Positions 8,061 to 17,000 of a DNA stretch of 64,000 nt are shown here, piece after piece. Origin of the DNA: Thalassospira sp. ER-Se-21-Dark (GTDB lineage: Bacteria; Pseudomonadota; Alphaproteobacteria; Rhodospirillales; Thalassospiraceae). The translations under genes and the position numbers were made by a program. The first letter of the stretch is position 1, and each line of letters opens with the position of its first letter. The notes under the pieces were generated by a model that did not search any database, was not told the DNA's origin, and worked only from the letters and a program-made list of their open reading frames with translations. The DNA lies in the NCBI RefSeq assembly GCF_017922435.1, contig NZ_VDEZ01000002.1:372001-436000 (forward strand), in the 5' to 3' direction.

Positions 8061-9017
8061 ATGACGGCAATTCTTCTCGGTGCGGCCGGGACGGGCACAT
8101 CTTTTGCCATCGCAAGCAGACTTCGAGCGGTTTGGGGAGATGCAGTGCGCATTGTCTCTGTGGATATAAATCCCTCAGAGCTGGTGACCACGTCACTGCT
8201 TTCTGATGCATTCATCCAGGTTCCCTTGGCAGATGACCCAGCTTATGAGAACAGGATACGGAATATTCTGCTTTCAGAAGGTATTGATGTTTATGTGCCA
8301 ATCTTGAACGAAGAGCATGTTGTGGCCCAATCTATTATCGAAGATCCAGATTTTAGCGGTCTTGATGTCTGGAGTTCCGAACTGTACGCGCGATGCACAG
8401 ACAAAGATTTTGCTGACAAGTTTCTGAAACGTATCGGTGTGCCGACCCCTAAGGTCATTGATCCAATTTCGCTTCGCCCTTCTGGAACGTGTTTTGTCAA
8501 ACCTAGGAGAGGGGTCGGCAGCAAAGGGGCTCGCAAATTATCTTTTGCTGGATTAACCGGTCTCTCGAAGTTGGAACTCGAAAGCCTGATTGTTCAGGAA
8601 GTGTGTGAAGGACCCGAGGTCACGGTTGACAGTTTTTACGATGCACACACAGATGCATCGTTTGCTTATTGCCGCGAAAGGATTGAGACGAAGTCAGGCG
8701 TTTGTACCAAGGCGCGTATTTTTTTCGACGCTGAGCTGGCAAATATTGCGCAAAAGATCGGTAACGGCTTGCAACAACGCGGCACAATTTGCTTTCAGGC
8801 AATGAAGGCCCGAAGCGATTGGGTGATTACTGACCTGAACGTTCGCTCTGGAGCAGGGACTGCGATCACATGCAGTGCAGGGTTCGATGTTTTAGCTGCA
8901 GCATTTGCCTGTCGTACAGGGCAGAATTACAGCAAGTTTGTTCGTCAGCTTGCTGTCGATGAAGAGTTTATAGTTACGAGGCAGTATGCTGAATTCGTAA
9001 TGGCTCATCGCCAATGA
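8061..9017 (+). CDS. ATP-grasp domain protein of the glycan cluster
   Basis: The 318-residue product from ATG 8061 has the ATP-grasp layout of carbamoyl-phosphate-synthase-like ligases: an N-terminal Rossmann half (AILLGAAGTGTSFAIASRL), the ATP lid CFVKPRRGVGSKGARKL, then IVQEVCEGPEVTVDSFYD and the metal-binding DLNVRSGAGTAIT. ATP-grasp enzymes form amide or thioester bonds through acyl-phosphates, so it may attach an amino acid or amine to a sugar acid. The substrate is unknown. A TTG start at 8034 is possible, but ATG 8061 has GGAGATCAGG upstream. Its stop overlaps the next start (ATGA), indicating coupling with the HAD protein. Confidence 0.8.
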   Translation: MTAILLGAAGTGTSFAIASRLRAVWGDAVRIVSVDINPSELVTTSLLSDAFIQVPLADDPAYENRIRNILLSEGIDVYVPILNEEHVVAQSIIEDPDFSGLDVWSSELYARCTDKDFADKFLKRIGVPTPKVIDPISLRPSGTCFVKPRRGVGSKGARKLSFAGLTGLSKLELESLIVQEVCEGPEVTVDSFYDAHTDASFAYCRERIETKSGVCTKARIFFDAELANIAQKIGNGLQQRGTICFQAMKARSDWVITDLNVRSGAGTAITCSAGFDVLAAAFACRTGQNYSKFVRQLAVDEEFIVTRQYAEFVMAHRQ

Positions 9018-9649
9018 ATTATGCTTTTGATCTTGATGGTACCCTCATAACAGCGCGCCAACGCCAAATGACGCTCTTGCAAGCCGTTGCAAGGCGTATT
9101 GATGTGCCGATTAGCGAGAACGTGATTTGGCAGAAGAAACGTGAAGGTATCTCGACGCAGGCTGCGTTGCTGGAGATAGGCGTGAATGAAGCAAAGGCAA
9201 TGGAGATCGCCCGCGCTTGGCTTCAGGATATCGAGACACCCTATTGGTTAAGTCTCGATACACTTTTTGACGATACGTTGACGGTACTTGAAAGCTTTCG
9301 GAAGATTGGAAAATCACTGATTTTGCTGACAGCGCGGCAAAATAAGAGCCTACTTTTACAGCAACTCACGCGTCTTGGGATACAAGAGTATTTCGAGGCT
9401 GTTGAATACGTGTCCCCATTTTTTGCCGTCGATGAGAAAGCAAGGGTCTTGTCCCAACGCACTTTCTCAGGCTTTGTTGGCGATAGTGAAACCGATTTTG
9501 ATGCGGCCAAAAGGACCGGGACACCGTTTTATGCCGTTTCCACTGGGCAGCGGTCACCGACCTTTCTTAGCGGTCTGGGGGTTGGTTGTGTGCACAGTTC
9601 GCTGCTTGAAGTCAGAGACGCCATCTTTGATGCCGTCTTGGATAGTTGA
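9014..9649 (+). CDS. HAD superfamily hydrolase (HAD-IA type)
   Basis: The 211-residue protein has the HAD motifs: FDLDGTL with nucleophile D6 and acid D8, motif II LLTAR at 104-108, and motif IV GDSETD at 156-161. An alpha-helical cap spans about residues 15-85. HAD-IA enzymes are usually phosphatases of small phosphorylated metabolites. It overlaps the ATP-grasp gene by four bases and is followed closely by a methyltransferase gene, so the three probably act on the same intermediate. The substrate cannot be inferred. Confidence 0.82.
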   Translation: MNYAFDLDGTLITARQRQMTLLQAVARRIDVPISENVIWQKKREGISTQAALLEIGVNEAKAMEIARAWLQDIETPYWLSLDTLFDDTLTVLESFRKIGKSLILLTARQNKSLLLQQLTRLGIQEYFEAVEYVSPFFAVDEKARVLSQRTFSGFVGDSETDFDAAKRTGTPFYAVSTGQRSPTFLSGLGVGCVHSSLLEVRDAIFDAVLDS

Positions 9650-9681
9650 AGCAAAGTTGAGCGCATTGAAGGAGATCTAAT

Positions 9682-10395
9682 ATGGATGCCGAGGAAAAAA
9701 GCAGGCTTGAACACATCGCGAATAATTCGCTGTACGACAAAGGTGCGAATGCCGCGACCATACACTACGAGTTTGAGGTGTTTCGCAGATTTGTTGTGCC
9801 GGGCAGCATTCTTGAAATGGGTCCAGCAGAAGGTTTGATGACATCACACCTTGTCGACCTTGGGCAAGAAGTCGTCTGTGTCGATGGATCTGAGTTCTTC
9901 AGTCAGCGATTGAAAGAAAAGTATCCATCGATAGAAGTTATTACCTGCCTGTTTGAAGATTTTCAGACAGATCGCAAGTTCGACAACATTGTTCTGGGGC
10001 ACGTTCTGGAACATGTTGATGATCCTGTGCAAATTCTCGAAGTCGCAAAGAAGTTTCTCGCCCCGAACGGTGTTTTGTTCGCGGCCGTGCCGAACGCACG
10101 ATCCTTGCATCGACAAGCTGGTGTCATCATGGGGCTTTTGCGGGCTGAAGATGAATTAAATGATCTTGATAAACATCATGGGCATCGCAGGGTGTTTAAC
10201 CCCGAAAGCTTCCGTCAGGCATTCTATCAGTCCGGATATAACATTGATTATTTCGGTGGTTATTGGTTGAAGCCTGTCGCAAACAGCCAGATCGAAGCCA
10301 ACTGGACAGCCGAGATGTTGGAAGCCTTTATGAAGCTTGGAGAACGCTATCCTGATATCGCGGGCGAGATTTATGTCGTCGCATCCCATAAATAA
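9682..10395 (+). CDS. Class I SAM-dependent methyltransferase
   Basis: The 237-residue protein carries the SAM-binding Rossmann motif ILEMGPAEGLMTSHLVDLG (about 43-61) with the acidic end of the second strand in VVCVDGS, followed by IVLGHVLEHVDDPVQIL (motif II/post-I). It fits the family of sugar and small-molecule methyltransferases in polysaccharide loci. ATG 9682 is preceded by GAAGGAG, a strong ribosome-binding site. It is the third gene of the rightward operon. O- versus N-methylation cannot be decided. Confidence 0.82.
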   Translation: MDAEEKSRLEHIANNSLYDKGANAATIHYEFEVFRRFVVPGSILEMGPAEGLMTSHLVDLGQEVVCVDGSEFFSQRLKEKYPSIEVITCLFEDFQTDRKFDNIVLGHVLEHVDDPVQILEVAKKFLAPNGVLFAAVPNARSLHRQAGVIMGLLRAEDELNDLDKHHGHRRVFNPESFRQAFYQSGYNIDYFGGYWLKPVANSQIEANWTAEMLEAFMKLGERYPDIAGEIYVVASHK

Positions 10396-10422
10396 ACTCT
10401 CCCCGATAAGGGTAACTCGACT

Positions 10423-11280
10423 ATGACCAACAATACCCCCTACAACATCTGCATCGTTCAGCCTACAGGCTATATCCATTCGCTGGCGTTTGCGGAGTTG
10501 GCCGAGCTTTTGATGTATTCGGTCCGCGATGCCGGGTATCCCGCCCAAATTCAGACCAATCAGTTTGTGCAAGGAGCGGTCAATATAATTGTCGGGGCGC
10601 ATTTGCTTGATGTTTCGGCTCTGCGTGCTGTGCCAGAGGGAACGATTATCCTTAATACCGAGCAGCTCACGGGTGTTGGCGAGAAATGGCGGGAGCAGCT
10701 GACAGGCTGGTTCGAGTCCGGCCTTGAAATCTGGGATTACAGCCCGGCCAATATCGAGGTCATCAAGGCGCTGGGGGCTGAAAAGGTCCGCTACTTGCCG
10801 ATTGGCTTCCAGAAAGAGCTCCAGCGGATCGATATTACCGTCGAACAGGACATTGACGTTCTGTTCTATGGGTCGATTAATGAGCGCCGGCGGGACATCC
10901 TAAACCAGATTGAAGCCAAGGGGCTCAACCTGAAGGTCCTGATGGGGGTTTATGGCAAGGAACGTGATCAGTGGATCGCGCGTTCAAAAGTCATCCTGAA
11001 CCACCACTTCTATGAGAGCCAGATTTTTGAAATCGTGCGTGTCTCCTACCTTTTGACCAATGCCAAGGCGGTCGTCGCGGAAGTAAACCCGGAAACCGTG
11101 ATCGAGGATCGATTCCGCAAAGGGGTCATCGATGTGCCATATGCCGGTTTGGTGGATGCGGTGTGTGACTTGGTTGCCGACACGACCAAACGTAAGGCAT
11201 TGCAGCGCCGCGCGTTAAACAGCCTCATAAAATATCCGCAGGTTGAGTTCACCAAACCTCTTCTGGAATTCACTCACTAA
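10423..11280 (+). CDS. Glycosyltransferase-like protein, end of the glycan operon
   Basis: A 285-residue protein without signal peptide. Segments such as TIILNTEQLTG, IWDYSPANIEVIKALG, VRYLPIGFQKEL and DVLFYGSINERR resemble a poorly characterised GT-B-like family in glycan clusters. The C-terminal half (IFEIVRVSYLLTNAKAVVAEV) would hold the nucleotide-sugar site. The family resemblance is from memory and no catalytic residue can be assigned. It follows the methyltransferase by 27 bases on the same strand and probably ends that operon. Confidence 0.6.
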   Translation: MTNNTPYNICIVQPTGYIHSLAFAELAELLMYSVRDAGYPAQIQTNQFVQGAVNIIVGAHLLDVSALRAVPEGTIILNTEQLTGVGEKWREQLTGWFESGLEIWDYSPANIEVIKALGAEKVRYLPIGFQKELQRIDITVEQDIDVLFYGSINERRRDILNQIEAKGLNLKVLMGVYGKERDQWIARSKVILNHHFYESQIFEIVRVSYLLTNAKAVVAEVNPETVIEDRFRKGVIDVPYAGLVDAVCDLVADTTKRKALQRRALNSLIKYPQVEFTKPLLEFTH

Positions 11281-11291
11281 GGCTTACCGAC

Positions 11292-12638
11292 ATGCTGCGA
11301 GCAGACACGCGTATCAAGGTTGCTGCGTGCCGTGCCGGTGCCATGTTTGCGCTTGTCTGCGTCATTGCCTTTGGGGTTGTACTTCCGGCAGTAGCTGAGA
11401 ACCTGTCACAGGTCCTTTATCGCTTTGAAAACCGGGCGCTGACTTTGGGGCGATATGGCGCGGTGGCGGTATTTCAGGAACGGCTTTTTACGCAGGCGGC
11501 CAATTGTGCGGGCAAATCGGACAGTAGCTATGGCGCGCCGGATGGGGTTGTCGGGGCGAAAACGCGGCAGGCGATCATTGATCTGCAGCCGTGTTTGAAT
11601 GCGGCTGTTCGGGCTGCCGTTGGGGCTGAGAGTTACGGCGCGATCACGATCGGGCTCTGGCGGTTATTAATGCCAGCCCAGCTGCCACCACCTGATGCGA
11701 TCACGCGGGCCAACCACCTGACCTTTGCGCTGGAGGGGACGGACTACGACGTCATTCAGTTTAATTTCTGTCAGTCGAAAAATCCCCGCAGCGGCAAGAC
11801 CTTCCTTGAAGGTGATCCTTATTGCCATACCAATGATCCGCGCGCCTATCTGACATGGGGCCCGCGCGGGGCAACGGCCGGGGCAGGGGCGGAAATTCAG
11901 CAGATTCTGTTTGCGGCTGAGCGCGCCAATCCCGGATTGCTGCAAAACGTCTTTGGCCCGTTTACGGAGGATATGCATCGCCTGGCACTTGGCAACAACG
12001 ACGCGGCTTTTGATATACTTTGCGCGATCTGGGTTGATGAGCGTAAGCGTACTGCCTTCGAAAAACGCTTTGCCGCTTACGGCGCGCGGTATGAGGTGCA
12101 GGCGGCGTATCATCGGGTATATGACGCCGCCAATGCCGACGGCGGCAAGATAGCGCGATTTTTCAAATTATATAACGCCCTGAAACCAGTAATAAATCGA
12201 GATCCGACCGAGATTGATCTGGCCTTTTTCATCGACCGTGCAACCCATGGCTCCGTCCCGCCCGGCGATATCAGCGACCTTGTCGACCGCATGACAAAGT
12301 TCGTCACCCGCACGCGAAATGTGCCAAGCCCGGGTGAACTGCGTGAACAGCTGGCCGCTTGGTTGCCGACCCACCATAAATACAATGACCGGCTGGCACG
12401 TGATGCGATTTTTCTGGTGGATGACCCGGATGTCGTTGTGTCGGATGCTCATCGGCGCATGTGGTTGCAACGATCCGGGCTAAAGGCCAGTGACTTTGGG
12501 CTGTCGGATGCGCGCTACGTTGCAAGCTATCCCGTCGCAAGCCCCACCGGATACGAGAAGATCGAGAAATTCTATACCGTTTTGCCCGAGGATGCGCGTG
12601 CCTGTCCCGATACCGTGCGTCGTGCGCGCAAGAAATAG
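11292..12638 (+). CDS. Exported protein with peptidoglycan-binding-like domain, possible muramidase-type fold
   Basis: The 448-residue product has an N-terminal signal peptide (hydrophobic core about residues 15-33, cleavage near AVAEN). Residues about 52-100 resemble a PG_binding_1 domain: GAVAVFQERL, then APDGVVGAKTRQAI. The next block (LTFALEGTDYD, then LTWGPRGATAGAGAE) recalls the catalytic Glu and the G-R-G-x-T-A-G pattern of lysozyme/chitosanase-type enzymes, but the match is weak. A cell-wall role in the periplasm is likely; enzymatic activity is inference. It starts 12 bases after the glycan operon and may be cotranscribed, though its codon use looks more like the core genome. Confidence 0.6.
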   Translation: MLRADTRIKVAACRAGAMFALVCVIAFGVVLPAVAENLSQVLYRFENRALTLGRYGAVAVFQERLFTQAANCAGKSDSSYGAPDGVVGAKTRQAIIDLQPCLNAAVRAAVGAESYGAITIGLWRLLMPAQLPPPDAITRANHLTFALEGTDYDVIQFNFCQSKNPRSGKTFLEGDPYCHTNDPRAYLTWGPRGATAGAGAEIQQILFAAERANPGLLQNVFGPFTEDMHRLALGNNDAAFDILCAIWVDERKRTAFEKRFAAYGARYEVQAAYHRVYDAANADGGKIARFFKLYNALKPVINRDPTEIDLAFFIDRATHGSVPPGDISDLVDRMTKFVTRTRNVPSPGELREQLAAWLPTHHKYNDRLARDAIFLVDDPDVVVSDAHRRMWLQRSGLKASDFGLSDARYVASYPVASPTGYEKIEKFYTVLPEDARACPDTVRRARKK

Positions 12639-12644
12639 GGCGCA

Positions 12645-12690
12645 ATGATTTGCAACCATGACCAAAGCGCATGGGCATATTGCAAATCAT
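12645..12690. repeat. Long inverted repeat between the exported protein and argC
   Basis: ATGATTTGCAA (12645-12655) and TTGCAAATCAT (12680-12690) are perfect 11-bp arms. The 24-base loop holds a further CCATG/CATGG pair. No T-run follows, so it is either a Rho-independent-like 3' hairpin without U-tract or a regulatory structure ahead of argC. Confidence 0.5.
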
Positions 12691-12800
12691 AAGGGGGATT
12701 TCCCGCCTAATTGCTTGCATCTGCGGGGCTTGTTTGCCAACATCCGGGCGTTATCAATGCCTGTTTTCGAACGGGTGCTAAATATGGAGTAGGAATTGAA

Positions 12801-13847
12801 ATGAGCGACGTTAAGGTCAAAGTCGGAATTCTCGGTGCCAGTGGCTATACCGGGGCGGAACTGGTTCGCATTCTTGCGCATCACGAAGCTTCGGAAATTA
12901 CCCTGTTGACCGCAGACCGACGCGCCGGACGTCCGTTCGGGGAAGTTTTCCCACATCTTGCCCATATCAAACTGCCAACCATGATCTCGATAGCCGAGGC
13001 GGACTGGTCGACCGTCGATCTGATTTTCTGCGCGCTGCCGCATGGCACCACACAGGAAGTCATTGCCGGTTTGCCGGACCACGTGAAGGTCGTTGATCTT
13101 TCGGCCGACTTCCGCCTGTTTGATCCGGCGACCTACAAAGAATGGTATGGCGCGGAACATGCCGCACAGGACCTTCAGAAAGAAGTCGTTTATGGCCTGA
13201 CCGAACTGCACCGTGAAAAGATCAAAAAGGCACGTGTCGTCGCCAATCCGGGCTGTTATCCGACCCCGGTGCAGCTTGCACTGACGCCGCTTCTGGAAGG
13301 CAAGCTTGTCCATGCTGAGGACATCATCATTGATGCCAAATCCGGTGTGACGGGTGCCGGCCGTTCGCCCAAGGAAATGACGCTTTATGCCGAAGTGACC
13401 GAAGGCATTCATGCCTATGGCACCGGTGGGCACCGCCATGCGCCAGAGATCGAACAGGGCCTTGCCTGGGCGTGCGGCAGTGACGTTGTGGTGAACTTTT
13501 CACCGCATCTGATGCCGATGAGCCGCGGTATCCTTGAAAGCATCTACGTCAAAATGACCAACGGCACTACGGCCGAGGACATTCAGGCCGCCCTTGAAAA
13601 GCGTTTCGCCGATGAGCCGTTTGTGCGTGTTCTGCCATTCGGTGTCACGCCGCAGACCCGCCATGTGCGTGGGTCAAACTATGTCCTGATGGGGGTGGTT
13701 AAGGATCGTGTGCCGGGACGTGTGATCATCGTTGCGGTGGAAGACAATCTGGTCAAAGGCGCATCCGGTCAGGCGGTTCAGAACATGAACGTTATGCTGG
13801 GCTTGCCCGAAACCATGGGCCTTGAGATCGAGCCGCTGTTCCCGTAA
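12801..13847 (+). CDS. argC: N-acetyl-gamma-glutamyl-phosphate reductase
   Basis: This 348-residue enzyme reduces N-acetylglutamyl phosphate to the semialdehyde with NADPH, the third step of arginine synthesis. The nucleotide-binding GASGYTGAEL is at 12-21 and the catalytic cysteine C152 lies in VANPGCYPT. HRHAPEIEQGL fits the conserved C-terminal His motif. The frame is open from 12711, but ATG 12801 starts the Rossmann fold and has GGAGTAGGAATTGAA upstream. It is a single-gene unit ended by a clear terminator; no other arg genes are in the window. Confidence 0.95.
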   Translation: MSDVKVKVGILGASGYTGAELVRILAHHEASEITLLTADRRAGRPFGEVFPHLAHIKLPTMISIAEADWSTVDLIFCALPHGTTQEVIAGLPDHVKVVDLSADFRLFDPATYKEWYGAEHAAQDLQKEVVYGLTELHREKIKKARVVANPGCYPTPVQLALTPLLEGKLVHAEDIIIDAKSGVTGAGRSPKEMTLYAEVTEGIHAYGTGGHRHAPEIEQGLAWACGSDVVVNFSPHLMPMSRGILESIYVKMTNGTTAEDIQAALEKRFADEPFVRVLPFGVTPQTRHVRGSNYVLMGVVKDRVPGRVIIVAVEDNLVKGASGQAVQNMNVMLGLPETMGLEIEPLFP

Positions 13848-13869
13848 GCGAACCGGCGAACAACAAGTT

Positions 13870-13900
13870 AAAGGCGGAGCCATCTGGTTCCGCCTTTTTG
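13870..13900 (+). terminator. Rho-independent terminator of argC
   Basis: AAGGCGGA pairs with TCCGCCTT around a GCCATCTGGT loop and is followed by a T-run. It lies 23 bases after the argC stop. Confidence 0.85.
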
Positions 13901-14021
13901 GTTATCGGCGAAGCTTTTCGGGCAATGGTCGAATTTTGCCAAAGCGGGCTTTCATGTCGGGCGTATCAACTTTAAACTGACGGCAATTAATTGAATGCCA
14001 GTTTGTGAAAGGTCCCACAGC

Positions 14022-14549
14022 ATGCGTTTGTCCTATCGCGGGGTGAAGCCAACCATTGATGAAACCGCCTTCATTGCGCCCAATGCGACGATCATTGGTG
14101 ATGTTGAAATCGGGGCTGAGACCGGCATCTGGTTTGGCTGTGTTGTTCGTGGAGATGTGCATGAAATCCGTATTGGTTCGCGCACCAATATTCAGGACCT
14201 GACCATGGTGCATGTCGCCAAGGGCAAGTTCGGCACCTATATCGGCGATGACGTCACCATCGGCCATTCGGCGATCATTCATGCCTGCACGCTTGAAGAT
14301 CGAAGCTTTGTCGGCATGGGTGCGACCGTGATGGATGGTTGTGTGATTGAGAAGGGCGGGATGCTGGGTGCCAATGCGCTTTTGGCACCGGGAAAACGCA
14401 TTCCGGCAGGAGAGCTTTGGGCCGGCGTACCAGCACGCAAGGTACGGGATCTGACGCAGGAAGAAATTGAGTTCTTCAAGGTGTCGGCCGATCGCTATGC
14501 CGATCTGGCGCAAGAATATGTCAAATCGATCCCCGAGGACCTGGCATAA
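14022..14549 (+). CDS. Gamma carbonic anhydrase family protein (hexapeptide repeat)
   Basis: The 175-residue product is a left-handed beta-helix of the gamma carbonic anhydrase/YrdA type. Hexapeptide turns run from NATIIGDVEIGAETG through GDVHEIRIGSRTNIQD to YIGDDVTIGHSAIIHACT. The His residues in TMVHVA, IGHSA and IIHAC are the expected metal ligands. The family hydrates CO2 or binds acyl-CoA-like ligands as a trimer; activity of this member is not proven. ATG 14022 follows GAAAGGTCCCAC; the frame opens at 13995. It is monocistronic. Confidence 0.88.
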   Translation: MRLSYRGVKPTIDETAFIAPNATIIGDVEIGAETGIWFGCVVRGDVHEIRIGSRTNIQDLTMVHVAKGKFGTYIGDDVTIGHSAIIHACTLEDRSFVGMGATVMDGCVIEKGGMLGANALLAPGKRIPAGELWAGVPARKVRDLTQEEIEFFKVSADRYADLAQEYVKSIPEDLA

Positions 14550-14764
14550 GGTCTACCAGTAAAGCGCGTTGCTGGACTGATGTCCTGTGATGCCGGTTAT
14601 GGTCGGCGCGCGCTTGAATAAACGAATGTGAAGGAAGCCAAAGGCAGCCAGCCATTGACTTTGATCAAGGCAAGGGGCAATTGTGTGGGTGTAAATGAAA
14701 AGCGTTCGCGATTGAGAAATTGCGTGACCTTCACCTGATAATCGACCAAATCAAAGTGTTTTCG

Positions 14765-16042
14765 ATGCCCCACAATCTTCGTTCGTCACTGCATCTAACC
14801 TCTGTTTTCGCCCTTATGGGCTGCTTTGCGGGTAGTCCTGCCTTGGCAGAAGATGCGTCGGCGATGCTGCATCGGCTTGCCGATGCGGGGCATCGCAACA
14901 CGGCGAGTGTGCCGGAAGTTGCGACGGCCACAGAGGCGCAGTCACCCTTTGAAGGCCTAGCGGACCTGGGCGAGGCACTTTATTTCGATACCAACCTTTC
15001 AGCCAATCGCACCATGTCCTGCGCCACCTGCCATGATCCGTCAACGGGGTTCCGTGATCCCCGTGTTGATGTTGCAAGCGGGGCGTTTTCATTGGGCGAT
15101 GATGGTGAAAGCCTTGGCGATCGTAATGCGCCGACCGCAACCTATGCCAAATTCTCCCCGCCATTTCATGTGCGCGAAGATGGTGTCGCGGTCGGTGGCC
15201 AGTTCTGGGATGGACGGGCGATGGATCTGGCTGAGCAGGCCGGTGGGCCACCACTTAACCCGATTGAAATGGGTATGCCGGACAAGGCCAGTGTGGTTGC
15301 GCGATTGCGCGAAGACGACGATTATGTTGCAGGCTTCAAGGCGTTGTTTGGCAATGATGTCTGGTCGGACGCCGATGAAGCATATAGCGCGATGACCAAG
15401 GCGATTGCCGCGTTTGAAGAGGGTGATGAGTTCGCACCGTTTGACAGCAAATATGACCGGTTCCTGCGCGGCGAATACAAAATGACGCCAGAGGAAGAAT
15501 TGGGGCGCGTCCTGTTCTTTTCGCAGCAATTTACCAATTGCAATACCTGCCACATGCTGAAAACCAGCCCGACGGCAGAGGGCGAAACTTTCACCAATTA
15601 CGAATTCCACAATATCGGCGTGCCGCGCAATGTCGCAACGCGCAATGTGGTTCACAAGGATGTCGGTTTTACCGATAACGGGTTGCTCGATAACGCAGCC
15701 ATCAACGATCCGGCCTATCGCGGCAAATACAAAACCCCGTCACTGCGCAATGTGGCGGTGACAGGGCCCTATATGCATAACGGGGTATTTGCCGATCTTG
15801 AGACGGTGGTTCGCTTCTACAACAAATATAACAGCAAGGCCGAGATCAATCAGACCAACCCGGAAACCGGTAAGCCGTGGAGCGAACCGGAAGTGGCCGA
15901 AACCATTTCACTTAAAGAGCTTGAGCAGGGCGATGCCCTTGATGAAAAGCGCATCGATGCCATTGTCGCCTTTCTCAAGACATTGACCGACGCGCGCTAT
16001 GAACCGCTTTTGGAACAGCAGCAGGCGGCCAAAGAAAACTAG
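14765..16042 (+). CDS. Periplasmic di-haem cytochrome c peroxidase (CcpA/MauG family)
   Basis: The 425-residue precursor has a signal peptide ending in SPALA-ED (residues 24-30) and two haem c attachment motifs, C86-ATCH and C259-NTCH. This is the bacterial di-haem cytochrome c peroxidase layout. The enzyme reduces hydrogen peroxide in the periplasm with electrons from a small cytochrome c. The C-terminal domain (KTPSLRNVAVTGPYMHNGVF) carries the conserved TPxLRN and PYMHNG motifs with the distal haem Met/His region. ATG 14765 starts the signal peptide; the frame is open from TTG 14720. It converges on the next gene with a four-base overlap of stop codons. Confidence 0.9.
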   Translation: MPHNLRSSLHLTSVFALMGCFAGSPALAEDASAMLHRLADAGHRNTASVPEVATATEAQSPFEGLADLGEALYFDTNLSANRTMSCATCHDPSTGFRDPRVDVASGAFSLGDDGESLGDRNAPTATYAKFSPPFHVREDGVAVGGQFWDGRAMDLAEQAGGPPLNPIEMGMPDKASVVARLREDDDYVAGFKALFGNDVWSDADEAYSAMTKAIAAFEEGDEFAPFDSKYDRFLRGEYKMTPEEELGRVLFFSQQFTNCNTCHMLKTSPTAEGETFTNYEFHNIGVPRNVATRNVVHKDVGFTDNGLLDNAAINDPAYRGKYKTPSLRNVAVTGPYMHNGVFADLETVVRFYNKYNSKAEINQTNPETGKPWSEPEVAETISLKELEQGDALDEKRIDAIVAFLKTLTDARYEPLLEQQQAAKEN

Positions 16043-16914
16043 ACTTTCAGCGTTTCAATCACCGCACTTTGTGCCAGATCGCCAAGGCCGGATTTTGTCG
16101 CCTTTTCAAAGACTTCATAGGCACTTTGGCCAACGGGTGTCGACATGCCAAGGTCCTTGACAAGCGCAAGGGCATAGGATGCATCCTTGGCGCGCAAGGC
16201 ATTGGTGAAGTGGATGTTTTCGTGATGATTGCCGCTGACCATGCCAGGAACCGTCATAAGGCCGGAACCACTGGCATTTGCACCGATGGCAAAGGTATCA
16301 GTAACGGTTTGGCCATCAAGCCCAGCCTTCTGCGCGACCGCGACCAGTTCGGCAGCGGCAGCAATATGAACAGCGCCGAGCAAGTTGTGCATCAGCTTAT
16401 AAACCGTCCCAGACCCGATCGGGCCGAAATGAATGGTCTTTTTGCCGGTGTCATTGAGGATCGGGGTGATGCGATCAAGGGTTTCAGGCGCGGCCCCGAT
16501 CAAAAAGATGGTGTTGCCGGCTTCAACATCGGCGGGAATGCCCGTTACCGGGCTATCAACATATCGAACACCAGCAGCCTCGATTGTTTTTGAAAGCTCA
16601 AGCACAAAGGCGTGTGACAGGGTGGAGCATTCAATTGCAATGCTGTCTTTTCGCATGGCGGCAAGCGCACCATCATCGCCCAGCCAAACAGATCGTGCTG
16701 CTGCGTCATCAGACATAAATGAAATCACGGTATCGACATCTTTGGCGGCCATTGCCGGTGTGTCGCAGGCGACCGCGCCAAGGATAACAAGCGGTTCAAG
16801 TTTGGCTTTGTTTCTGTTCCAGACCTTGACGTCATACCCCTTTGAAAGCAGGCGTTTGATCATCGCCGATGCCATGCGGCCAGCGCCAAGAAAGCCGATT
16901 GTGTGGGCCATCAT
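16039..16914 (-). CDS. NAD(P)-dependent 3-hydroxyacid dehydrogenase (3-hydroxyisobutyrate dehydrogenase family)
   Basis: The 291-residue protein has an N-terminal NAD(P) motif, IGFLGAGRMASAM (6-18), with VWNRN at the end of the second strand. The substrate motif DSPVTGIPADVEAGN (120-134) and catalytic Lys K173 in GSGTVYKLMHN follow. The family oxidises 3-hydroxyisobutyrate, tartronate semialdehyde or related beta-hydroxyacids; which one is unclear. The start has AAGGGAA upstream. Stop codons of this gene and the peroxidase gene overlap tail to tail. Confidence 0.85.
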   Translation of the reverse strand: MMAHTIGFLGAGRMASAMIKRLLSKGYDVKVWNRNKAKLEPLVILGAVACDTPAMAAKDVDTVISFMSDDAAARSVWLGDDGALAAMRKDSIAIECSTLSHAFVLELSKTIEAAGVRYVDSPVTGIPADVEAGNTIFLIGAAPETLDRITPILNDTGKKTIHFGPIGSGTVYKLMHNLLGAVHIAAAAELVAVAQKAGLDGQTVTDTFAIGANASGSGLMTVPGMVSGNHHENIHFTNALRAKDASYALALVKDLGMSTPVGQSAYEVFEKATKSGLGDLAQSAVIETLKV

Positions 16915-16943
16915 TATTCCCTTGGATCTATTTGGATAAAAGA

Positions 16944-16972
16944 AAACGGTCTGCCGTGATGGCAGACCGTGA
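16944..16972 (-). terminator. Rho-independent terminator of phaC
   Basis: ACGGTCTGCC and GGCAGACCGT form a perfect 10-bp stem with loop GTGAT. On the minus strand it is followed by TTTTCTTTT, 29 bases after the phaC stop. Confidence 0.85.
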
Positions 16973-17000
16973 AAACGTGTCAGGGTGGTCTGCGATCAGA

